Origin: Lachnospiraceae bacterium
GTDB taxonomy: Bacteria; Bacillota_A; Clostridia; Lachnospirales; Lachnospiraceae
Direction: 5' to 3'
Assembly (NCBI GenBank): GCA_009774465.1
Contig: VSNT01000055.1
Location: 1-24,534, forward strand
DNA length: 24,534 nt
The position numbers and the translations under genes were made by a program. Positions 17,562 to 24,267 of the stretch are shown here, piece after piece. How positions within the stretch are numbered: the stretch's first letter is position 1; every line of letters starts with the position of its first letter. The notes under the pieces were generated by a model. That model had not been told where the DNA came from, did not search any database, and saw only the letters and a list, made by a program, of their open reading frames with translations.

Positions 17562-18878
17562 TTACAGTCTCCAGTAAATATAATCCTCTGTCAGATATTC
17601 ATTTCTGTCAAACAGTCCCTTAATATCCATAAATACTTTCTTTTTATGGGCCGGATTATAAAATCCATCTATATTTTCTTTCTTAAGTTCCAGGAACTGG
17701 GTATGTGCCACCGCCACGATCACAGCATCCACATCCTTCACCGCATCCATGCTGTCAAAAGTTACTCCATACAGCCGCTTTGCCTCCTCTGCGTCAGCCG
17801 CCGGATCAACTACCACCGGTGTAATTCCATATTCTCCAAGCTCTTTATAAATATCAATTACCTTGGTGTTTCTGGTGTCAGGACAGTTTTCCTTAAAAGT
17901 AAAGCCTAAAATTGCCACTTTGGCATGTTTTACCGGAATGTCCGCCTTAATCAGGTTTTTTACCATTGACTCTGCCACATATTTTCCCATGTCGTCATTA
18001 ATCCGGCGCCCGGAAAGTATAATCTGGGAATGGTAGCCAAGCTCCTCCGCCTTGTAGGTCAAATAGTAGGGATCAACCCCAATACAGTGTCCTCCTACCA
18101 GACCGGGGTAAAACTTAAGGAAATTCCACTTGGTTCCTGCCGCCTCAAGCACAGACTTGGTGTCAATGCCCATGCGGTTGAAAATAATGGATAACTCATT
18201 CATAAATGCAATATTAATATCTCTCTGGCTGTTCTCAATTACCTTGGCCGCTTCCGCCACCTTAATGGACTGGGCACGATAAACCCCTGCCTCCACCACA
18301 AGTTCGTATACCTTTGCCACAGTATCTAACGTTTCCTCATCCATACCGGAAACAATCTTTACAATGGTTTCAAGACGGTGCACCTTATCTCCCGGGTTGA
18401 TTCGCTCGGGGGAATAACCAATCTTAAAGTCCACACCACACTTAAGTCCTGATTCCTTTTCAAGAATAGGTACGCAGATATCCTCTGTCACTCCGGGATA
18501 TACCGTGGATTCGAATACCACCACAGAACCTTTAGTCAGATTCTGTCCTAAAATCCTGCTTGCCCCTTCTACCGGTGAAAGATCCGGTGTGTGGTCGTCA
18601 TTTACCGGCGTAGGAACTGCAACAATGTGGAATTTTGCCTCTCTCAATTTGGAAGGATCTGCTGTAAATTCCACTTTTGTAGTTTTAATTACTTCATTTC
18701 CCACTTCATTGGTAGGATCGATTCCGTTTTTATAAAGTTCAATCTTTTTCTCATTTAAGTCGAAGCCAACTACTTTGATTTTTCTGGCAAAAGCCACTGC
18801 AATGGGCATTCCCACATACCCAAGTCCCACTAATGATAATTTTTCTTCCCCACTTAACAGTTTTTCATATAAATCCAT
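17562..18878 (-). CDS. tviB: UDP-HexNAc 6-dehydrogenase, TviB/WbpO type
   Basis: A 438-residue NAD-dependent nucleotide-sugar dehydrogenase that oxidises C6 of UDP-GlcNAc or UDP-GalNAc to the uronic acid in two steps. Visible elements: GLGYVGMP (18-25), the second-domain stretch FESTVYPGVTED (122-133), YSPERINPGD (155-164), KVIENSQRDINIAFMNEL (212-229) and the catalytic Cys265 in GGHCIGVDPYYLT. The C-terminal substrate domain has ILGFTFKENCPDTRN. The ENSQRDINIA form marks the TviB/WbpO group rather than UDP-glucose dehydrogenases. AAAGGA about ten bases ahead supports the ATG at 18878. The next gene is the matching 4-epimerase. The product is the likely substrate of the AsnB-like amidotransferases further along. 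Confidence 0.92.
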   Translation of the reverse strand: MDLYEKLLSGEEKLSLVGLGYVGMPIAVAFARKIKVVGFDLNEKKIELYKNGIDPTNEVGNEVIKTTKVEFTADPSKLREAKFHIVAVPTPVNDDHTPDLSPVEGASRILGQNLTKGSVVVFESTVYPGVTEDICVPILEKESGLKCGVDFKIGYSPERINPGDKVHRLETIVKIVSGMDEETLDTVAKVYELVVEAGVYRAQSIKVAEAAKVIENSQRDINIAFMNELSIIFNRMGIDTKSVLEAAGTKWNFLKFYPGLVGGHCIGVDPYYLTYKAEELGYHSQIILSGRRINDDMGKYVAESMVKNLIKADIPVKHAKVAILGFTFKENCPDTRNTKVIDIYKELGEYGITPVVVDPAADAEEAKRLYGVTFDSMDAVKDVDAVIVAVAHTQFLELKKENIDGFYNPAHKKKVFMDIKGLFDRNEYLTEDYIYWRL

Positions 18879-18908
18879 TGTCTTTCATTCCTTTCTTAAA
18901 TCAATATT

Positions 18909-19994
18909 TTATCTATTGGTTAAAGTTTGTATTTCTTCCATATAATCCAGAGCCACCTTTTTCCGGTCAAATTCCTTTTCCATCTTTTCTCTGGCCTTTT
19001 GTCCCATTTGGGCTCTTTCTTCCCTGGAACGCATTAAAAACTCCTTTAATGCCCTGATCAAGTCCTCGCTGCTTTTTGGGTTACATCCAAGCCCTGTAAC
19101 CCCTTCTTCAAAAATTTCTCTGCATCCACTGATATTGGTGGCGATCACAGGTCTTCCCGTAGCAGATGCCTCCATCAGTACATTGCTCATTCCCTCATGG
19201 TAAGTGGGAAGCACCAGTGCAGAACAGTTTTTAAGGTACTCATGTACATCAGGATCAAATCCAAGCTGCCTGATATAACCCTTTTTTTCAAACTCATCCA
19301 GCCTGTCCTGATAATCTTCATCACAATACCCAAGAAGTTCAAATCTCACCTTAGGACCGGCCAGATTTTCCGCCGCTGCCAGCAGCTCTTCAATCCCTTT
19401 TTCTCTCATCATCCTTCCCACAAAGAGAAAATGTACTTCCTCCCTTTCAGGATAGGGTTCCAAAGGATGGCGCTGCAAATTCACTCCTGAGCCCTTCACA
19501 AGACGGCTGCTTTTTCCTTTGATGTGATAGAAATCAAAAATTTTCCTGTTTTCTTCATTTTGGAAGAAAACACAGGCACACTTTTTCAGTCCCATGCGGT
19601 ACATGGCAACAATCACTTTAAGAAGGAGTCCCTTTTTTTGAAAAGTGCTGCCAAGTCCTGTTACCGTGGAAATATAGGGTATTTTCATACGCCCGCAGCA
19701 AAATCCGCCATAAATATTCGGTTTGATGGTATAGGTCAGCACCAGATCGGGCTTTTCATCTTTTAGCAGCTTTCGGTAGGCTTTGATCAGTTTCATATCC
19801 TCTATGGGATTTACTCCTCTTCTGTTGATGGGCGTCTGTACCACCCTGCAGCCTTCTTCTGACAACTCCTTTGTACGTACCTGGTCAGGAATGCTCACCG
19901 TCACCTGATATTCTTCCAAAAGCTCTCTTATCAGCTCATTTCTAAAGTCATACAGCCCTCCGGAAGAGTTTGAAAGAATCAATATCTTTTTCAT
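18909..19994 (-). CDS. GT4 glycosyltransferase, PglA-like
   Basis: A 361-residue GT-B enzyme. The N-terminal domain has LILSNSSGGLYDFRNELI (5-22) and the characteristic TYTIKPNIYGGFCCGRMKIP (87-106) and STVTGLGSTF (109-118), seen in PglA and related enzymes that add the second sugar to undecaprenyl-PP-bacillosamine-type primers. The donor domain begins FVGRMMREKGIEELL (191-205) with E-x7-E at HEGMSNVLME (266-275). Position soon after PglC agrees with that early role (alpha-1,3-HexNAc transfer, inferred). It starts three bases after the ATP-grasp stop and has only a distant GAGGAA, so its translation is probably coupled to the ATP-grasp gene. It is followed by the dehydrogenase after 30 bases. 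Confidence 0.87.
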   Translation of the reverse strand: MKKILILSNSSGGLYDFRNELIRELLEEYQVTVSIPDQVRTKELSEEGCRVVQTPINRRGVNPIEDMKLIKAYRKLLKDEKPDLVLTYTIKPNIYGGFCCGRMKIPYISTVTGLGSTFQKKGLLLKVIVAMYRMGLKKCACVFFQNEENRKIFDFYHIKGKSSRLVKGSGVNLQRHPLEPYPEREEVHFLFVGRMMREKGIEELLAAAENLAGPKVRFELLGYCDEDYQDRLDEFEKKGYIRQLGFDPDVHEYLKNCSALVLPTYHEGMSNVLMEASATGRPVIATNISGCREIFEEGVTGLGCNPKSSEDLIRALKEFLMRSREERAQMGQKAREKMEKEFDRKKVALDYMEEIQTLTNR

Positions 19995-19997
19995 TGG

Positions 19998-20978
19998 TCA
20001 GATAATTTCCTCTTCTTTCAGATTTACAATCCCAATTTCATTATATTTCATCATGCAAATTCCTTCCTCATAATCTCCAATGGCAACAGGGTTGGCCTTT
20101 CCCGAAAGATTGTTAAGCACCTGTAAAGGCATGTCCACGCCGCTTTCATAAGCATGAGGATATCCGCCGCCAAACCGGGGATTTACTTCCGAAATATAAT
20201 AGATTCCATTTATCTTAAATATGTCAATATCTATCATACCACAAAAGCCACATTTTTCCACAAAATTTTGCAGCATGGAAAAAAGTGCTTCGTCTTTAAA
20301 TGATACGGACTTATCCGTCTCTCCTGCCCGCATTTTAATCTTCTTTTTCACAAAAATAGAGGTACATTTTCCGGAAATCATGTCAATATAAACATCCGCC
20401 CCATATTCCTGTCCGTCCATATATTCCTGAATCATAAGATCATCATATAAATCAAACAGCACATCTATTTCTGACATTGTTGTCACTTTATTAATATTGA
20501 TACTTGCGCTTCCCTTCACCGGTTTTGCAAAGACCGGAAAAGAAATTTCACCCTTTTCAAACGCCTCCTTAAATGCATCCTTATCCAGAAAGCATTTTCC
20601 GGTTGGAATTCCCATTTCACACAGCATCTGATACATTTTATACTTATCAAAACAGGTTTCCACCAATTCATAAGGGGAAATAATCGGCGTCGTCCCTGCT
20701 GCCAGAAACTTTTCTTTTTCTTTTGCAAGCAGGGAAAGCTCCGGATCAATCAATGAAAAAGTTCCATCAATTTTTTCCTTTTTACAGATATCCAAAATTA
20801 CATCCAAATACTCCGGTGCAGTAATTCTTGGCACCAGATAAAACCTGTCCGCATCATAAACTGCAGGCGCCAGGTTAGAGCAGTCTGTTGCAATCACCCT
20901 GCCATTATCTCCCACTGCTTTTTTAAAATACTGCACCACCTTATTTCTGGTTCCCGCACTTAAAATCAAAATATTCAT
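19998..20978 (-). CDS. ATP-grasp ligase (CarB/PylC-like)
   Basis: A 326-residue ATP-grasp enzyme, a fold that forms a carboxylate-amine or similar bond through an acyl-phosphate. The preATP-grasp domain begins MNILILSAGTRNKVVQYFKK. ATP-binding lysines lie at 150-157 (FAKPVKGS), the adenine-facing segment is LMIQEYMDGQEYGADVYID (181-199), and the metal site is GMIDIDIFKINGIYYISEVN (247-266) with NPRFGGGYPHAYESG after it. It is a stand-alone ligase, not a CarB subunit (too short, no allosteric domain). The start has only a weak site. A PLP enzyme 69 bases upstream and a PglA-like GT4 three bases downstream suggest it attaches an amino acid or other acid to an amino or carboxyl group of the primer sugar; the substrate is unproven. 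Confidence 0.82.
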   Translation of the reverse strand: MNILILSAGTRNKVVQYFKKAVGDNGRVIATDCSNLAPAVYDADRFYLVPRITAPEYLDVILDICKKEKIDGTFSLIDPELSLLAKEKEKFLAAGTTPIISPYELVETCFDKYKMYQMLCEMGIPTGKCFLDKDAFKEAFEKGEISFPVFAKPVKGSASININKVTTMSEIDVLFDLYDDLMIQEYMDGQEYGADVYIDMISGKCTSIFVKKKIKMRAGETDKSVSFKDEALFSMLQNFVEKCGFCGMIDIDIFKINGIYYISEVNPRFGGGYPHAYESGVDMPLQVLNNLSGKANPVAIGDYEEGICMMKYNEIGIVNLKEEEII

Positions 20979-20992
20979 TCATGCACCCATCT

Positions 20993-21048
20993 GCGCGTTG
21001 CGCCGCGCTCTTAAATCAACAGGTTGAATACGCTTTTTTACTCAACCT
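20993..21048. repeat. Two short intergenic hairpins
   Basis: The 69-base gap holds GCGCG (20993-20997) against CGCGC (21004-21008) around a six-base loop, and AGGTTGA (21021-21027) against TCAACCT (21042-21048) around a 14-base loop; the second overlaps the stop codon of the PLP-enzyme gene. Neither is followed by a T-run on the minus strand. They may affect mRNA stability or translation of the ATP-grasp gene, whose own ribosome site is weak. Confidence 0.3.
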
Positions 21049-22079
21049 TATTTTTCCAACTTATCAAAGAAAAGAGGCGTCCCTCCCGTATGAATAAAAA
21101 GCACTCTCTTTCCTTCTATCCGGTTATCCTCAAGAAACTTTAGCATTCCCCAAAAGGCTTTCCCCACATAAGTAGTATCCATCGGTATTCCTTCCTGCAT
21201 CATAACTTTATCTATTACAAATGCTACCTCATCCGTATATTTCCCATATCCTCCAAGACGATACTGGTCAGTAAATATTAAAGATTCCTCCCTGTAAAGA
21301 GTATCAAATTTTTTCCCTAAATATTCTCTGATACTGTCTTTTACCACTTCTCTTCCTCTGTTTTCTTCTCTTGCAATACTGATTCCTACAATCTGCGCCG
21401 CTGCCCTTCTATTTGGCTTTTCTGCTTTCAGGCCCGCAAAATCCGCTTCCTTCTCCCTTCCAGATGCCTTCCTTTCTTCCCACTGCGCCTGAGTAAGGAG
21501 CTGGCCACAGACTAACCCCGCCTGAGTTGCACCGGTTCCGGAAGCATGAAAAATATAGTCAAAATAAATTCCATTTTCTTCTTCCCAGCTTTCTATTTCC
21601 CGATAAGCCTTTACATAGCTTTCCGTACCCGGATTGCCATGCCCTCCCCCTGTAATAAAGTAAGGTTTTCTTCCTTCTTTCTTATAGGCCTGTATCCGGT
21701 TTGCTATGGTTTCCGCAACTTTGCTTACCGGACAGGTTTCAATCACTGCGCCAAACTGTTCCACCAATCTGGTATTATAAAGAATCTCCCTGTTTTCCTC
21801 AGGAGAAATAATATGGCAGGAAAGCCCCATTGCCGCCGCCATATTGGCGATAATCCTGCAATGATTGGAACTGTTGCTGCCATAAGTCATAATCACATCT
21901 GTATCCGAATTTTTAATTTCCCTGTAAAATTCCGCTGCCTTTCTGGCTTTATTTCCGCCAAAACTAAAGGGAATTAAATCATCCCTTTTTATATAAATAG
22001 AATTTTCTCCATAACTTCCCGACAATGGCACAAGAGGAGTTTTTTCGAGAGGCCTTTCAAACAATGCAATCTTTTTCAT
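21048..22079 (-). CDS. PLP-dependent ACC deaminase/D-cysteine desulfhydrase family enzyme
   Basis: A 343-residue fold-type II PLP enzyme. Lys44 in FSFGGNKARKA (39-49) is the Schiff-base lysine. GSNSSNHCRIIA (67-78) matches the family SN(H/Q) substrate and carboxylate loop, ITGGGHGNPGTESY is the phosphate-side loop region, and FIHTGGTPLFF near the C-terminus is the family's HTGG motif. A lysine- and glutamate-rich stretch of about 30 residues before QIVGISIA looks like an extra loop. Characterised members deaminate ACC or break D-cysteine or related D-amino acids; none has a settled role in glycan synthesis. Its ATG directly follows the PglC stop with no spacer, so the two are co-translated. 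It may make or process a small acid for the neighbouring ATP-grasp ligase (inference). Confidence 0.82.
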   Translation of the reverse strand: MKKIALFERPLEKTPLVPLSGSYGENSIYIKRDDLIPFSFGGNKARKAAEFYREIKNSDTDVIMTYGSNSSNHCRIIANMAAAMGLSCHIISPEENREILYNTRLVEQFGAVIETCPVSKVAETIANRIQAYKKEGRKPYFITGGGHGNPGTESYVKAYREIESWEEENGIYFDYIFHASGTGATQAGLVCGQLLTQAQWEERKASGREKEADFAGLKAEKPNRRAAAQIVGISIAREENRGREVVKDSIREYLGKKFDTLYREESLIFTDQYRLGGYGKYTDEVAFVIDKVMMQEGIPMDTTYVGKAFWGMLKFLEDNRIEGKRVLFIHTGGTPLFFDKLEK

Positions 22080-22706
22080 TTAATTTCCATCCTTTCCAGC
22101 CTTCCGGTACACATCAAAATCAGCCACTGTCTGCTCTGCGCCGGAAAGAGTTCCTGAACGCTTCAAAACCTTTCCCACTGTCATCCCAAGAACCTTTAAA
22201 TCCATAAGCAGGCTGCATTTTTTTACATACTCCAGGTCATACGCAAAACGTTCCTCCCAGCCTAACGCATTGCGCCCGTTTACCTGAGCAAGCCCCGTAA
22301 GCCCGGGCCTTACATCATGCCTGTGCCTTTCTTCTTCCGTATAATAAGGCAGATATCTGACAAGCAAAGGCCTTGGCCCGATCAGGCTCATGTCTCCCTT
22401 TAAAATATTAAAAAGCTCAGGCAGTTCATCCAGACTGGTAGATCGAAGCAGCTTTCCAAAAGGGGTAAGCCTTACCTCATCAGGAAGAAGCTGTCCATTT
22501 TCATCCCTCTCATCCGTCATACTGCGGAACTTATAAAGCTTAAATACCTTTTCCTTCTTCCCTGGCCTATCCTGCGTAAACAAAACCGGCTTCCCCAGCT
22601 TACACCGAATCAGCACCCACAAAACAAGATACACCGGTGAAAGAACAATAATTCCACACAAAGATAAGATTATATCCAATATTCGTTTTATACCGTTTTT
22701 GTACAT
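22080..22706 (-). CDS. pglC: PglC/EpsL-type phosphoglycosyltransferase
   Basis: A 208-residue small monotopic phosphoglycosyltransferase that starts glycan synthesis by moving a sugar-1-phosphate from UDP-sugar to undecaprenyl phosphate. Residues 8-33 form the re-entrant membrane helix with the Ser23-Pro24 kink (VLSPVYL). The catalytic Asp93-Glu94 pair is in STSLDELPELFNILKGDMSL, followed by IGPRPLLVRYLP and RPGLTGLAQVNGRNAL. The frame is open to TTG 22727 and has ATG 22712, but ATG 22706 lies seven bases after GGGGG and gives the family N-terminus MYKNGIKRILD. It resembles PglC and EpsL, whose donors are bacillosamine-type sugars, matching the PglF/PglE genes upstream. A 394-base gap with large palindromes precedes it. 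Confidence 0.92.
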   Translation of the reverse strand: MYKNGIKRILDIILSLCGIIVLSPVYLVLWVLIRCKLGKPVLFTQDRPGKKEKVFKLYKFRSMTDERDENGQLLPDEVRLTPFGKLLRSTSLDELPELFNILKGDMSLIGPRPLLVRYLPYYTEEERHRHDVRPGLTGLAQVNGRNALGWEERFAYDLEYVKKCSLLMDLKVLGMTVGKVLKRSGTLSGAEQTVADFDVYRKAGKDGN

Positions 22707-22747
22707 TGCCATACCCCCGTGTTTCAAATATTATTGTTCGCAATTCT

Positions 22748-22842
22748 GTGTAGTTGAGGTGTTGACAGTGTTCCAATTCTTCGTCGCCACGCTTCCGCAA
22801 GGGCTCCTTAAGAATTGGAACACTGTCAACACTAATCTACAC
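22748..22842 (-). repeat. Palindromic element A (23-bp perfect arms)
   Basis: Arms 22759-22781 and 22810-22832 are perfect 23-bp inverted copies around a 28-base loop. GTGTAG (22748-22753) and CTACAC (22837-22842) extend the pairing with small mismatches. Read on the minus strand, the inner end of the first arm and loop begin TTCTTAAGGAGCCCTT and the loop ends CGACGAAGAA. Element B, read on the plus strand, has almost the same two sequences, so the two elements are members of one family in opposite orientation with different outer arms. In RNA it would fold into a very stable hairpin within the pglE-pglC leader. Confidence 0.85.
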
Positions 22843-22891
22843 TTTCTCATAAAAATCAATTTTGATACTCTGTGAAATGTGTATATATTAT

Positions 22892-23066
22892 CGGCTATCG
22901 GCGAAGGAGCCATCTCGGAAATATTTCTTAAGGAGTCCTTACAACAACGTCAGTGGTTAGTGAAAAAGTTGCAGAGCAACTTATGAAACTTACCACTGCT
23001 ACGTTGTTGTAGAGCGAGAGCGCGACGACGAAGAAATATTCCGAGATGGCTCCCCCTCCGGTGCCG
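22892..23066 (+). repeat. Palindromic element B (nested three-stem hairpin)
   Basis: Three nested inverted repeats share one axis. The outer stem pairs 22906-22929 with 23031-23053 (one extra A in the left arm), with weaker pairing out to CGGC/GCCG at 22892 and 23066. The middle stem pairs 22941-22957 with 22992-23010 (two extra bases on the right). The inner stem is AAGTTGC/GCAACTT at 22966-22982 around a three-base loop. Between outer and middle stems lie AAGGAGTCCTT on one side and GAGCGAGAGCGCGACGACG on the other. The sequences TTCTTAAGGAG and CGACGAAGAA recur in element A on the opposite strand. Confidence 0.85.
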
Positions 23067-23100
23067 CATACGCTCACCCAAATCTAATACATACAAATAA

Positions 23101-24252
23101 TTATTTCCTGAAACATCTGCGAATAATGCTTATAATCAACTCCATATCTTCCTTTGTATTCTTAATATCACTTGGCAGACATAGCCCTCTGTTAAATACG
23201 TCTGCTGCAACATCTTCTCCCTGATCGCCTTTCTTCTTGCTTCCATTTGCGGTAACAAAATCGCATTCTGCAAATACCGGCTGTAAGTGCATGGGTTTCC
23301 AGACGGGACGGGATTCTATGTTACGCTCTGCCAATGCATCCATAATATTATCAGGAGTTACAAGGCAGCCTTCTTTTATGATCATTCCGGTAAGCCAGCA
23401 GTTTGCATCTCCCTCTTTATTTAAAGGATTTAATCCGATTTCAGGAATATCTGCAAAGGCTTCTTTATACTGTCTGTAGATTTCTTTCTTAAGGGCCTTG
23501 TGCTCCTCTAAATGTATTAGCTGTCCTCTGCCGATTCCGGCAGTAATATTGCTCATTCTGTAATTATATCCAATCTGGGAATGTTGATAATGCCGGGCTG
23601 CATCCCTTGCCTGGGTAGCCAGAAAAGTTGCCTTTTTCGTAATTTCCTCATCTTCCGAAACCAGCATTCCGCCGCCGGAGGTGGTTATAATCTTATTTCC
23701 GTTAAAAGAATAAATTCCAATTTTCCCAAAAGTGCCTGTATGTTTTCCTTTATAAGTACTGCTTAGAGATTCCGCTGCATCCTCAATCAAAGGTACCCCA
23801 TGTTTATCGCAGATTTCCATAATTTCATCCAGCTTTGCAGGTGTTCCGTACAAGTGAACAACGATCACAGCTTTCGGATTGGGATAGATTTCAAAGGCTC
23901 TTTCAAGGGCTTTTGGATCCATATTCCAGGTTTCAGTCTCCGAGTCAATAAACACAGGTGTTGCATTTTCATATACCACCGGATTGCAGGTTGCGCTAAA
24001 AGTCAGGGAAGGGACAAATACCACATCTCCTTTTCCGACACCTAATATGCGCAGTGCAAGGTGGATAGCCGCTGTTCCTGCACTTAATGCGGAAGAATGG
24101 GCAATTCCCACATAGTCTGCCAATTCTTTCTCAAATGCATTTACATTAGGACCAAGAGGCGCCACCCAGTTGGTGTCAAATGCTTCCCTGATAAATTCCT
24201 GTTCTTCCCCATGCATGGTGGGGGAAGATAAATAAATTTTTTTATCTGCCAT
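23101..24252 (-). CDS. pglE: PglE/EpsN-type UDP-sugar aminotransferase (DegT family)
   Basis: A 383-residue PLP-dependent DegT/DnrJ/EryC1/StrS aminotransferase. It should convert the UDP-4-keto-6-deoxy-GlcNAc made by the upstream dehydratase to the 4-amino sugar with glutamate as donor. SAGTAAIHLALR (57-68) binds PLP phosphate, LIEDAAESL (155-163) has Asp158 against the PLP nitrogen, and Lys187 in IYSFNGNKIITTSGGG (180-195) forms the Schiff base. HYQHSQIGYNYRMSNI follows as in the family. The N-terminus KIYLSSPTMHGEEQEFIREA and the motif WVAPLGPNVNAFE are very like Bacillus EpsN. The ATG at 24252 has GGAGG about nine bases ahead, 15 bases after the dehydratase stop. The palindrome-rich gap follows it. 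Confidence 0.92.
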   Translation of the reverse strand: MADKKIYLSSPTMHGEEQEFIREAFDTNWVAPLGPNVNAFEKELADYVGIAHSSALSAGTAAIHLALRILGVGKGDVVFVPSLTFSATCNPVVYENATPVFIDSETETWNMDPKALERAFEIYPNPKAVIVVHLYGTPAKLDEIMEICDKHGVPLIEDAAESLSSTYKGKHTGTFGKIGIYSFNGNKIITTSGGGMLVSEDEEITKKATFLATQARDAARHYQHSQIGYNYRMSNITAGIGRGQLIHLEEHKALKKEIYRQYKEAFADIPEIGLNPLNKEGDANCWLTGMIIKEGCLVTPDNIMDALAERNIESRPVWKPMHLQPVFAECDFVTANGSKKKGDQGEDVAADVFNRGLCLPSDIKNTKEDMELIISIIRRCFRK

Positions 24253-24267
24253 TTCTTCGTTCCTCCA

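Larger units (their letters stand above)
22707..23100. other. Non-coding gap with palindromic elements
   Basis: This is the longest stretch without a gene. It contains two large palindromic elements (given separately), a 49-base AT-rich spacer between them with a small ATCAA/TTGAT palindrome at 22855-22866, and short flanks. Frames here are short and lack ribosome sites. I find no convincing promoter on the minus strand for the pglC gene. Confidence 0.7.

Noticed and set aside
22759..22781. TTGACA inside palindrome A as a -35 box
   Set aside because: No -10-like sequence lies 16-18 bases downstream on either strand.
22748..22842. Invertible promoter (phase-variation switch) flanked by inverted repeats
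   Set aside because: Only 28 bases separate the arms, too short for site-specific inversion, and no recombinase gene is nearby; a hairpin explains it better.
22731..22913. Short minus-strand frame of 60 codons in the pglE-pglC gap
   Set aside because: It runs through the palindrome arms, has no good ribosome site and its translation resembles nothing; the open frame is a by-product of the repeat.
22892..23066. Rho-independent terminator
   Set aside because: The stem is far longer than usual, nested, and not followed by a T-run on either strand.
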